From Batrachochytrium dendrobatidis JAM81 (lineage: Eukaryota > Chytridiomycota > Chytridiomycetes > Rhizophydiales), in NCBI RefSeq assembly GCF_000203795.2, contig NW_006281105.1, positions 1,054,001 to 1,118,000 of the forward strand: a DNA stretch of 64,000 nucleotides. Direction: 5' to 3'. Below are positions 11,445 to 22,847 of this stretch, in pieces. Each line of letters starts with the position of its first letter. Position 1 is the first letter of the stretch. A program made the translations under genes and the position numbers. A model generated the notes under the pieces. That model was given only the letters and a program-made list of their open reading frames with translations. It was not told where the DNA came from and ran no database searches.

Positions 11445-11677
11445 GGGTGTAACACACCAGTTCAAACCCATTGTATAACATTTGCTGTTGGTCTATTGAC
11501 TGGTATCAGTGGAACTGATGTAGCAATTCCACAACTTCAATGATATTGACGAGACCAATACTTAAACATCGTTATAAAACCCAAGATTTAACACGCATTA
11601 ATCTATTATCACATGGCACACTATGAATTACTTGATTTGGTTCAATTTATTTTTGAATAGTTTATTCAAGTCAAGGA

Positions 11678-12199
11678 TTAGTGTTTGGTAAGCATCTTTT
11701 TTAATCGTTTGAGTTTGCCCCTCCATCCAGTGCCAGATTGCTCTTCAAACTCTTTTCTTAGGTCCTTTTCCTGTCGCTTTGCACTCTTGCATTCTTGTTT
11801 TAGCCTTTTCATCTTTTTATATCTGCTTCTAAATGATTCGCCGCTGTCGACATCACCATACTGTTCAGTAGACGATTGATTACTTAGAACGTCATCAACA
11901 AAACCATATTCCAATGCATCTTGATTTAGATCATCCTTGTATTTCCGATATTTATCGCATATATCTTCCCTTTGACGTTTGGCATCCGCCAGTCTACTTT
12001 CGACACTATTGCCGTCGTTTGATGGTCCTGGTTCGCTTGCGTCATCATCATTGGGGTTGTCTTCAACCAATTTTTCCCAGCCTTTACCAGGACTACGTTT
12101 TGACAACTGATGCGATCGAGTTTCTGCATTTGGCGTAGCTACTAACGCACTGGCAACTGCTGATACAGACAGTACAAGTATAATGTCTATAAATTTCAT
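11678..12199 (-). CDS. secreted charged protein, copy 2
   Basis: 173 residues, paralogue of 4685-5209. Signal peptide, pro-region with LSKR at 32-35 and linker are identical up to about residue 86. The second half is strongly changed (KYKDDLNQDALEYGFVDDVL in place of KYKNSLWRDGLEYGLTGEVL, one codon deleted), while the flanking noncoding DNA is ~99% identical. The C-terminal pattern is kept (charged helix, KKM, LKRLKKMLTKH), arguing that both copies are functional. Confidence 0.85.
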   Translation of the reverse strand: MKFIDIILVLSVSAVASALVATPNAETRSHQLSKRSPGKGWEKLVEDNPNDDDASEPGPSNDGNSVESRLADAKRQREDICDKYRKYKDDLNQDALEYGFVDDVLSNQSSTEQYGDVDSGESFRSRYKKMKRLKQECKSAKRQEKDLRKEFEEQSGTGWRGKLKRLKKMLTKH

Positions 12200-14074
12200 A
12201 TGATCAAACGTAGGCTTAAACTATGCTGCTGGTAAAACAATAGACGACGAACTAGTATTTGCTTGGATATGCTTTAATGATAGAAATTATTCTACTATTT
12301 ATAGTCATTTTATATATGGCAAGATACACAAAAATCCCTGATTATACTCGAACCACTCATATTTGATCCCTGATCACTATTGTCACTGTATTTAATGCTT
12401 GCAAGTGCTTAAATACTCCCTTAAACACGTTTCTGCTCCAAAAACAAAGGGTGTTTGTGTAGCATACAGCAACTTTTGAACAGCGCGAACTATGGTATTC
12501 AAATGATATGCGGCTGTTGATGGCAAGTAGGTGTGCTATGTTGTATTCAGCACATATCAATAGCATCATGTCTTGCCATGCATTGGCTTGACATTTGTGT
12601 TGGACAGTATCAACAATCAAAGTGACTGCAATCATAAACTAAAACCGAACAGAGTCATTACGTGCCAGACAAGGGATAGTAGCGATGAAATGCATTTTTG
12701 AGGTGGCTAGTTTTAAACCCTTACAAAATCAACACAAACTAAAAAGTAGGGATGATAAGGACACTGTATACAGATACACTAATATGATTCCGTATCATAG
12801 CCTCAAATACAATGTAGTTTTGACATGACTCCTCAGTTTATCAATCCAGTCGCATGCAGTCAGTTTGAGCGATTTATTGTTTACTGTGTTGGAAACGTGA
12901 TCACTGCAAGTGGTTGGACTGGTCAATGGCATCAACAGTATCAATCAAGTGATCATCATTACAGTTACACTGTAACACAACTACACTGTAAAAGTGGTTC
13001 AGATCACCAAGTTTAACTATACCTAATATCAATTGTCAATCGCTGAAACGTGTGTATACATGTATATACAATAGCGACCAATCAATGACTGCAACGCAAT
13101 CTCACCATAACTGCGATGGACGCAACCAATTTGTTGGCCAGTCACACCACACATTTACATTGTTATTTTGCAACGACACCAGATGGAATCGTTGCATCAT
13201 TGCAAGAACTGTCGAGTATATAAACAATGTTCAAATTGTATCACAATCATCACGATCATCAGTGATGTACTGGATATTTGATCAACTGTATCCAGACTAC
13301 ACGACTGATTGTGGACTGATTATGGACTGATAGTATCGTGTTCTATAGTTGCAGTTGTAATTGCAGTTGTAGTAACCAACATACCAAACACTGATATGAC
13401 CAAAATCAAACCACTGTTGGATTGGACCCAGTGTATTCAATCAACACAACAATCCATGTCATGGATCGTGTCGTTCAATACACCAAACACAATGATCCAT
13501 GTGATGACTGATGCTGTCTATATAACCACGCTTGTATATATTGGTTTGACCATATTGGTTTGATCACATTGGTTGTATGTGTCGAGTTGCACTGACACAC
13601 TGTAACACCATATGTGGTGAATGGTGGTGTCAAATCTAGTTTACAACTGTCAAGTACAGCCAAACACGCTCCGACTGTATTAAACTGTTAATGCTGGATG
13701 TGGTCTGATTGACACCGACATATGAATCTGGCATGCTCGGTTTGTGATTGCGGGACTTTGTGATATATTGCACATGCATTGACTTGGATAGCAACATGCA
13801 TAAAGTTTGAGTGTCAATGATGATAACGGATCGACACATGTGCAGGCTAGTACAGTACAGTATAGTATGTACAGTATATCACAATATACAAATAACCACA
13901 GTGATAAATGACCATAAACATGTTGGACATTTTGTAGCCATAGATCCAAACCAGTCGACCAGTGAAGCTATACAATGAAATCTAGATATATTTTGATGAT
14001 TGCATCACGGTTACATGTATACACCAGTTATTGTACAATAGTAAAACAACCAGTAAACATCATACAACATATGA

Positions 14075-14186
14075 CTATTCAGCATCCCATCTGTCATTGA
14101 ACCTGCTGCGTCCACGATCTATGCGCACATGTGCAAGGTCAATCACATCATTTGTGTCTACATGTGGAAACTTTAGCTTCAAAACA
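14075..14186 (-). pseudogene. 3' stub of the PPR gene
   Basis: The last ~37 codons and stop of the PPR gene (7085-7196) recur here, then the frame ends at the deletion junction. There is no start, no repeats and no upstream coding part. It is a relic of the duplication and deletion. Confidence 0.9.
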
Positions 14187-14936
14187 CTAATACAGCAGCA
14201 CAGTTATTGAAATGCAAACAACCTGCTGTAACCATTTCCATCAACTTATGTTGGCGACCCTTTGTTTGATATGCATAATTCAATCTTGTAAAAACACGCT
14301 TTACGATTCATGACAGTTGGAATGAAAACATAACATGAAATAAACGAGAAACTGTCGGAATCATCAATCTTGGTGTTGTTGATTTGCAAATATCGATATA
14401 TTGTTTGACTGTTGGTTGGAATGGCATGTTCAGCTATTGCTTGTGTATCATGTATCACGACGACAATCTGAGTTGTTGACACGACCAGTTTGTCAATGAT
14501 GCGCAACTCCAGTCGATACAATACATAACAACGACACACATCTGGTATATCGATGACTGTTTGTTGAGCGTGTTGAGTCTGGTGCTGGTGCTGGTGTTGG
14601 TGTTGATGTTGATGCGAGAGTTTCAGCGTTTCACATATACAAGGTTTACTGTGTTTTTGATGTGTGTTTTTGGATTAAAAACTAAACATTTACATGGCAT
14701 TGTTGATACTTGTTGAGTTTGCAGCTCTGGTTTGATACAAACTGAACATTATGATATTTGTAATATGCACGAAAACAATGGTTGTATTTGTAAAACATGC
14801 AATCATTATTATGTCGAATTAGAATGCAAACGTGTGAGTTTTTATGACACTATCCAAACAGTAGACTCGATATCTGGATTGCAATGTATGAATCTGATGA
14901 TCGCACAATGTATGATTCCACAAACTCAAAAATGCA
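14178..14936. repeat. duplicated segment D, copy 2
   Basis: Copy of 10694-11444. Unlike copy 1 it continues into an intact family-1 right end at 15083. Confidence 0.93.
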
Positions 14937-15083
14937 AGGTTCAAACTAGTTTGATTATATTATTAATGAGCATTGTATTGATTGAGTTGAGAATGCCAAT
15001 TTTTAGTAAGAATCGCAGTGAATATTTAATTCTTGTTTATTTCAAAGCGAAATACAAAAGTGATCCGTTTTACAAGAATTCGG
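14850..15083. repeat. MITE family 1, core to right end
   Basis: The family core at 14870-14936 is followed by the right arm (TTTTTAGTAAGAATCGCAGTG) and the inverted terminal repeat ending in GGCTG-TA at 15079-15085. The same arm order occurs at 51281-51373. The end lies 65 bp upstream of the RMT2 start. Confidence 0.6.
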
Positions 15084-15147
15084 CTGTAGATGAATTTTGC
15101 TGATCAACAAATTAATATTCATTTGATTCAACTCAGAATCGGCTAGA

Positions 15148-16293
15148 ATGGATCCAACTACTGCTGCACTTGCAGAGTATATTTCCAATCTCACTCCAAC
15201 AGATATTGAATGTCGTCAGGCCATTCGGGATTTCATACATGCTGGGGCTGATACAACCATCACATTCAAAAATCTGACTACTTTGGAGCCATCAACTCCA
15301 CAACTTGAAGAGTCTCTGAAAGACCAACAGAACGACTCTGGATCCTCTTTGCTGCATTTGGCAGCGTCTAGGGGAAACTTTGAATGTGTGCAAACTCTAC
15401 TGCAAGAGGCCCATCTTTCTTGGAATATTCTGGACAGCAATAATGTGTCGATTGGAGAGGTTGCCAAAAAAGCTGGGTTTGATTCCCTTTATGATCGTTT
15501 AGTAGATGAAGGCGTACGGACTGAATTCCTGTTGTTTGTTCTTGGTCAACGAGTGGTCGAGGACGGTACATTACTTGTCAATGGTGTAGATGTGTCTAAA
15601 GACAATCAAGACACTTTAATAGCCGATCATGAGCCCAACAAAGTCGTTTCCAATGCATCGTATCTGACTCGCAAATTAATCTATTCGGATGGCCGCCTGC
15701 TCGATTCCGATGGAAATGCTGTGATGATGGGCTGGGAAGCTCCGTTGATGTTGAAGCATGCCCAAGCCATTTTACCCAAACCCGGATTGGATGTCCTTAA
15801 TGTTGGATTTGGGCTTGGTATTATTGATGAATACCTCCAGGAATTGCATCCAGCATCGCACACCATCATTGAGGCTCATCCTGATGTATATCAGCACATG
15901 ATTGACAAAGGATGGGACAAGAAACCTGGAGTTCGTATTCTGTTTGGTCGCTGGCAGGATGTGCTGGAGAATCTAGAAACGTATGATGGTATTTTCTTTG
16001 ATACATTTGGAGAGTATTATGACGATCTGAAGGATTTTCATCAAGTTCTGCCTAATCATCTTCGTGAAGAAACTGGCATTTATTCCTTTTTTAATGGTCT
16101 TGCTGGTACCAACCAGTTCTTTCATGATGTGTCCTGTAAAATGGCACAGCTTGATCTTGCCGAAATTGGTCTTTCAACCGAGTTTGTCGAGTTGTCCGTG
16201 TCGGAGCTTGGTGATGATGTATGGCAAAATACTAAGCGAGCCTATTGGTCTCTTCCCATTTATCGACTTCCTATTTCTAGAATTGAATTGTGA
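15148..16293 (+). CDS. RMT2: protein arginine N-methyltransferase 2 (ankyrin + SAM domain)
   Basis: 381 residues, no intron. The N-terminus has ankyrin-like repeats (GSSLLHLAASRGNFECVQTL at ~67-86). The C-terminal half is a class I methyltransferase: motif I LDVLNVGFGLG, acidic post-I IIEAHPDV, and DGIFFDTFGEYYDD. This combination is diagnostic of fungal Rmt2, which in yeast delta-N-methylates an arginine of ribosomal protein Rpl12. Length is close to the yeast enzyme. It is convergent with the P450 gene, 98 bp apart. Confidence 0.93.
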   Translation: MDPTTAALAEYISNLTPTDIECRQAIRDFIHAGADTTITFKNLTTLEPSTPQLEESLKDQQNDSGSSLLHLAASRGNFECVQTLLQEAHLSWNILDSNNVSIGEVAKKAGFDSLYDRLVDEGVRTEFLLFVLGQRVVEDGTLLVNGVDVSKDNQDTLIADHEPNKVVSNASYLTRKLIYSDGRLLDSDGNAVMMGWEAPLMLKHAQAILPKPGLDVLNVGFGLGIIDEYLQELHPASHTIIEAHPDVYQHMIDKGWDKKPGVRILFGRWQDVLENLETYDGIFFDTFGEYYDDLKDFHQVLPNHLREETGIYSFFNGLAGTNQFFHDVSCKMAQLDLAEIGLSTEFVELSVSELGDDVWQNTKRAYWSLPIYRLPISRIEL

Positions 16294-16391
16294 TTTTAGT
16301 GTCCGTGTTCGATTTTCTTGGTGTATTGAGATGCTTAAAGCCAATCCCATGGTAACAATAAAACATAGATGGCTCAGCAAATACGCAATAT

Positions 16392-18530
16392 TCATTTACG
16401 TTTGGTCATTTTAACTTTGAGGCCGTTTTTGAATCCATGTGTAACAGTGGAAAATCTTTCTAGCTTTTGATTTGGAACCAAATCAAAAGCGAATTGCCTA
16501 ATCAGATGAATCATGATCACTCTGATTTCAATGAGCGCCATTTTCTGCCCTATGCAGTTGAACTGCCCGTCGCCAAAAGGAAGAAATGTGCCAGGAGTGC
16601 ATGGCTCTGCCCAGCGGTCTGGATTGAATTGCTTAGGATCTTTCCAGTACCGATCGTCTTGATGAACATCTGCTAGACGAAGGAGAAACCTTGTACCTTT
16701 TTTAAAAGTATAACCCAACAGTTGAATATCCTGAGTGGATACCCGGCTAACTTGCTGTACGACACTGTAGCATCGTTGAGCTTCTTTGATCACCCAGTCC
16801 AAGTATGTAAACCGAAGTATATTGTCAACATTCAACTCTTCGTCGAGCGAATTGTATATATCGTGTATTTCCGCAGCCAGTTTTTCTTGCACTTTTGGAT
16901 TCTGGCATAAAGCAAATACAATGAATGTCATTGTGTTTGCTGTTGTTCTACATTTCATAGTTGAACAGATTAGTATGGTGTTTCGGTACTTTAGCAAAAG
17001 ACTTTATAGATCCACAACTTACTCGTGGCCAGCAATAATAAATCCAATTAGCTCATCGATAATTTCTTGTTCAGAGAATAGCTAATTACATTATTCAAGA
17101 GCGGTTATGTTTTAAATTTCACAACCACCAGTAACACTGAAAGTCAAATTGACATACCTGAGCCTCACTGTTACTGTGCAAAAGCCGTTCTAGCACATCC
17201 ATGTGTTTTTTGTCTTTGATATCATTTGATTGATCGTTCTTGTGAGCATCTTTGTAGTCTTTGATCATGGCTTTGACCATGTTTACAACAGATCCGACTG
17301 TGCTACGGATTTCTGGTGAACTATTATGCAGTCCGACCAATCCCCACAAAAACGGAGGAATAAAAAGTCTCTAGTATATGTAATTATTGGCAAGTTTGAT
17401 TTAGTTAAAATGCATGCATATCTTTGAGTAGCAACAAATTGGGTTACAGTTCAAACCGTGTTCAAACATATTAACCTACACGCTGCAGAAAAGTGACCAA
17501 CTTGTCAAATACTCCTGGAGTCTACACAATATAGTATTCAAAAGATTGTTAGTAGGCGTACATGATACATACTTTTCCATTGATCTATTTGGTCTACCTT
17601 GCTGTCCTCCTGGTCATAGACAGACCTGACTGCTTTGAAATCGTGCTTTAATGTGACTTGACCCCTATGATAGCATTTAATTAGCGGATCTACTTGAAAT
17701 ATTATTCTGATGATTAGAAAGAAATAAACCGAGTAAAATCACATACATGATATCCATTGAAATAGCAGTCATGTATTGATAAATGTCAATTGTATAACAC
17801 TCGGAATCGGCTGCACGAATTTCATCCTCGATCAGCATCGAGAGTTGAACAATAGCTTCCTCTGATGCATGTGCAGCAAATCTCAGATGTAATGGACCGA
17901 ATGCAGGCTGAAGCAATTTCCGATGCTTTTTCCAAACCGGACCACCTGGAAGTACGAAAAGTGAGTGTTCAAACATGGTTTGTGCAGAGAGCTGAAGTTT
18001 TTCGCCACGAGTAATTTCAGTCGAGTTTTGCAATAGACGCATTACACTTTCTGGATCGCTTACAACCACAATGTCCGTTGACATGTTCTTCATCAACCAT
18101 ATATGGCCAACTGTTTTTCTCATTTTTTCAAAAAACTCATGAGTCTGTCGTCGGTTGGCATACCTGGACAATCAGTAGTTTAGATTTATTCATGATGCAT
18201 CAGAACATTCAAAAGCATTAATAGTCAATATAGATTAAATATATGTTTAGTATAGCCGGGGGTCAATGCACCAATAGAAAGAGCTTACGGTAGAATGGTA
18301 AAGAATTGCCCAACCAGAGGTAGATAAGGCGGAGTAGGCAATCCTTTTGGTAGCAATGAAGGCTGAAGCCATCTTTTCAAGATCAATATTCCGATTGCAG
18401 GAATAGCTACTGCACATACCAGCGAATACCTGGATCTTGAATGACTAGTCACAATGGATTCAAACTGCTTTGCCCAGCCATTTCCAGTGGGAATCAATCC
18501 CAAAACAGCATTCATTACATATTCAAACAT
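16392..18530 (-). CDS. cytochrome P450 monooxygenase, microsomal type
   Basis: Seven exons join in phase: 18530-18289, 18163-17747, 17664-17598, 17521-17480, 17370-17158, 17081-17023, 16947-16392, giving 531 residues. N-terminal membrane anchor (YSLVCAVAIPAIGILIL) and proline-rich hinge (LPKGLPTPPYLPLVG); helix C WKKHRKLLQPAF; I-helix AGHETTANT, spliced across an intron; K-helix ExxR in KEAQR; haem loop FGDGQFNCIG with the Cys ligand. The Arg usually two residues before the Cys is Phe (codon 16560-16562). It was probably ER-bound, oxidising a lipid or xenobiotic; the substrate cannot be inferred. It is divergent from the SH3/EH gene, sharing a 305-bp spacer. Confidence 0.92.
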
Positions 18531-18835
18531 TCTGAACAAAACACTAGTTTGTATTCAAGTAACGATGTTTGTATTTCAATCTTGAAAATGAATCAGTTTT
18601 CTGCAGTTCACTTTCACTTGAATAAGCAACATTTGCTGCGCTTTCTTGATGGAAATTGGCTTTAATCAACGGTCATTTTATGATCCAGTTGTGAACTCGG
18701 ACTCGTTTCATTCTAAATATTGGATTCGAGTTTGGTGAGTTTACGTGAACACGACGGTAAGCATTGTCAAGTTGGCGATTCTTTGACGTGAATGCGGTCA
18801 ACCGAAACTTTGATCAGCATTCACCAACATCTACT

Positions 18836-21631
18836 ATGCGAGCAGTTGCTTTGTATTCATGCACTGCTGAAGACCCATCAGAACTGTCGTTTGAAGTCGG
18901 TGACTTGATACTCGACGGTACATATGCATTTCAAAAGTCATATTTACCCATTCAAACTATAATCTATACCCATGCCAACCTTATCTGAATGAATCCATTA
19001 AACACTTGATGGGCATTAACTTTACTGGTATTTCTAACATTGAATTAGTGAGACCTACAGATGAGGAAGGATGGTTTACTGGACGGCTAGAAAAGTCAGG
19101 ATTGAGGGGCAATTTGCCTGGCAACTTTGTTCGTTTCAGAGAAGATCCTCCAGGACCTCCATTGAGAGCCCAATTCAACGACCAGGTCTGTGAAGACATG
19201 CTGTTTATATGAATGCATAGTGTGGTTGAAATGTTTATCTGCACTTGTGATTCAGTTTAATACAATGTCTTGCTGTTTTATCCCATAGCTCGAGAATATG
19301 TCAATTAATAATCCATAATGGTCGAATCTTTAGAAAAACTGGGCTGCTTCAAGTGGAAGTGCTACAAGTATTTCGGGTACTGCTGTTTTTGGAGAGGCAT
19401 GTGTATTTTTGTAATCTAAATATAATCATTATACCATTTACATGATTTGAGCACATCCATGTTCTGTTGGACTAATCATTTTTAATGTATTCTGAAATCT
19501 TGAATCATCACTAAATTAGGCTCTTTCTCCACTACCAAAAAGTCCAAGTCTGTCAAGAAAATTAGATCCACAAGCAACTCGGAAAGAGTTACTAGAAAAA
19601 TCTAGTTCTCTTGTACAGCAAGCAAAGGATAGACCTGGATCTATGATTGGTTTACTTTCACAAAATACCTCACTTGGACCAAACAAGTGTCGTAATATTT
19701 CCTCGAGCGGATCGATTTCATCCCAGCCATCTGCAATTCAATCCAATTTCAGTATACCCAATCCCGCAATAGCATCAATGGTGAATTCCAACGCTTCACA
19801 GCAAACAAATAATTTTGGAGTACAACAAAATGGATTTGAAGACAACTTTCAATCTACTAGTTTGCCACAGATGAATCAGAACAATCAAACTGCTCCGCCC
19901 GTATTGCCTGCACGCACTCCACATTATGGATCTGGTGATATTAAAAAAGCTCAGCCAATGATGCCACCAAGGCGACCCTCGCAATCAAACACCAGCCATT
20001 TGTCATTTCCCAATACACCCTCTTTAGTTGCAGATGGTGCCAAATCCCAAGACCCATCACTTAAATCTGCTATTGCCAGTCTCAAAAAAACAGGAGTACT
20101 ATCGAGCATCCCACAAGGCACTGCAAACGCACAAAATATATTTGCTCCTGCCAGCACAGCTACACAAAACCACTCTACATCTACTTTGACAACCTCTTCT
20201 AGTCTGGATTATGGAAAGCTTAAAATGGTTGGTGTAGTTTCTGGAGAAGTTAATCGCCGTGATAACATTCCACCACCACCTCAAAAGCCTGCATCGCTCT
20301 CATGTTCGTCCTCTGGATCGTCCATTGATTCTTTTTCTACTCCAAACTCTGCACCGATACGTCCATTGAAGCCATCTGAATTGCGTGGATCTTTAAATGT
20401 GCCATCTTCCTCTACTTTCAAAAGCACTCTATCCAACCTTGTATATCCTTCAAATATACAACCTACCACTGCTCAAACCATTCCACTTGGGACTAAACCC
20501 TCTGCATTCTCATCGCCTGGTGGTTATAGCTCTACCATTCAGTCAGCTGCAAATGGATACGATAATGCAACAGACAGCTCTGCGATTGCACCAATCAGGC
20601 TTAACCAGACTTCCACACAGTCCATTTCCACCAATCAACCGACTCCATCCACCACGACTAATATTTTGGGCGGATCTATTGCTGCTAGACTTGCTGCATT
20701 GAGTGTATCAACTGGACAATCACTTCAACCAGTTTCACCAACAATCAGACGCCCATCTGCTTCATATTCCTCATCATCAAACGCTATCCCGTCACAAATA
20801 CAAGCTACGCAACCTTTAGTGCAGCAACACAATAGTGTATTACCTATATATTCTTCCTCTGCAGCTTCAACACAACCTCCTTATACTTTTACTGCTAAAA
20901 CTGCAATTGTTCCTGCTGAGATCAACAGCGCGAATAAAACGACTTATGGATCTAAAATGCTTTCAGCAGAACCCAAGAAAGCACCACCACTGCCATCTCG
21001 ATCCTCCAACATCACTACTTTGCAACGATCAGGTACATTACTTTTGGTGGTCAGAATTTGCCTTGTCTGTATCCATTTGCAGTATTATCAAACTATAATT
21101 GATAGACGCATTGAGCTTACATCTGTTTCAATATTTTATTGTAAATATATAAATTGAAATGATGCTAGTCAATGACACTAGCAATGCAGTGCCGAAGCCA
21201 ATTTCTACAGAGCTATTTGATCGATACGCGGATGCGTTTATAAAGGCAGATACAGCGAATTTGGGTGTATTGAATCCAACGGTCGTTCAAAATATATGGC
21301 TACGTAGCTATCTTTCATTATCCCAGCTTTCTTCCATATGGTATTTCACTTTGAACCCATCAAAACAGCTTGATTAACCCTGTGGTTTTGTTACTAACAG
21401 ACTATCATTACGTTTAGGAATCTTGTCAAGGTTGACAAATTAATCCATGGATTAACGCTCCATCAGTTTGTTATTGGTATGTTTTTGATTGATGACCAGC
21501 TCAAGGGAAACCCTTTACCGACCAGTCTTCCAGAAAATGTGATTCTGTTTATTCAGTCCTGCCAACAGCCAAATAGCAGCAAGTCTGAATTCCAGAAAGC
21601 TGATCCATTCGTTTCAATAAAAAGTTATTGA
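18836..21631 (+). CDS. SH3 + EH-domain protein with Ser/Pro-rich linker (endocytosis/actin)
   Basis: Six exons join in phase: 18836-18917, 19049-19185, 19334-19396, 19520-21032, 21169-21340, 21418-21631, giving 726 residues. An N-terminal SH3 domain (ALYSCTAEDPSELSFEVGDL ... GNLPGNFV) is split by an intron. A ~530-residue Ser/Thr/Gln/Pro-rich linker holds proline clusters (PPVLPARTP, PPPPQKP, PPLPSRSS) able to bind SH3 domains. The C-terminal EH domain runs from LFDRYADAFIKAD through LSQLSSIWNLVKVDK to GLTLHQFVIGMFLI. EH domains bind NPF motifs of endocytic adaptors. The donor after exon 3 is GAG|GCATGT, a GC-AG intron demanded by phase. Confidence 0.87.
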
Positions 21632-21744
21632 ATATGAAATTCTATTTACTAAGATGAACATGGTATATATCTCGACTGCAGCTGTCCATATTGAATTATT
21701 TGAGCGTCCATTTTTACTAGTCAAAAGCTACTCTACACAACGGT

Positions 21745-22613
21745 ATGAATCCAGAAGTCATTACAGAAAGCCAGCTTCTTGAGCGTACGAATGCATTGAC
21801 ACATCGTCTAGCTGCACTGCTAGCCCATCCACTAGCTTCCAAACTATGGACAGCCAATTTCTTTCAAACAGCAATCTCTTTATCTACTGATCCAGCCTAT
21901 ACCAACCTCTTGAAATCAGCTCCTATGCCAGTTCATCAGGTATCTTGTACAAATACTTTTAAAACTAGGGTTATAGAAGCAGAAACTGATGGTTGATGAC
22001 GGTATGATCCATAGGCCATGAACGCAATCCGGGAACTTGGCATTGACACCCGATGCATTTTATGTCAAGTCGAATCAGACTATTACGAATGGTCATTGTA
22101 TAAACGATGTTTGCGAGTCTCTTCACCATCCATCCATCATATGTGCAAGTCGGTGATATTTGAAAACACTCGATGGGAATCTACCACCCATTCAAAAGGT
22201 AGTTTCATACGTCAGTACTTTGTAAAATAAGTGTATTGACTTGTTTGGTTTTAGATGGGTGTGAATCTCCAAAGTATTTTTGTGTGATGGTTCAATACAC
22301 TTCAAAGTTGAATACTCAGAAACTTATTAGCCATGTGTATGAGCATCTTAATCCTGGTCGACTCTCTCGAAAACATTTTAATTTGCGTGTGGCAAATGAG
22401 GAGTTGGCAATGGAAATGACCGGGTTTGGTAGAAACGGTGTTTGTCCTTTTGGCATGCTATGTGGAAGGTTGGCGACAATGGTCACAACAGGAATTGCTG
22501 AACTGGTGCCAAACGTGTTGGTTCTAGGTGCAGGGCATGTGGACTGGAAAATCACCTTGAATGTTCAAGATCTTATATCTGGCTTGAATGCAATGGTTGT
22601 CGATCTCAACTAG
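21745..22613 (+). CDS. YbaK/aminoacyl-tRNA deacylase-fold protein
   Basis: Three exons in phase: 21745-21939, 22015-22198, 22255-22613, giving 245 residues. The C-terminal part fits the YbaK/EbsC/ProX fold: RVANEELAMEMTGFGRNGVC followed by PFGM, a hydrophobic strand, and VLGAGHVDWKITLNVQDL. The fold usually hydrolyses mischarged aminoacyl-tRNA. The N-terminal ~130 residues, with Cys/Trp-containing segments, are characteristic of a eukaryotic variant whose substrate I cannot name. It starts 113 bp after the SH3/EH gene on the same strand. Confidence 0.78.
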
Positions 22614-22847
22614 ATTTCAAACTAAAAGTATCTTGTACTCGACGTTTATTTTTGAAATGCTCAAGTTTATCAAGCTTTTATTAGTATGTTGAAAATTGGG
22701 GCTAAGCCAATTTACAAGACAAATTACATTTGAATTTGTTAGATATCAATAGTTCGAAAGAGAATCAAATGAAAATAGAAATACCAATCTATCAGGAAAA
22801 AATCATGCTAAATTAGCACATGAACACAGGACTACAATGCAAAGATA

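Larger units (their letters stand above)
11379..14186. repeat. duplicated segment X, copy 2
   Basis: Copy of 4385-7196. The left edge is in a family-1 core; the right edge is the 10-bp CTTCAAAACA at 14177-14186, where homology switches from the PPR 3' end (7187) to the region upstream of the EGF gene (10693). Confidence 0.95.
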
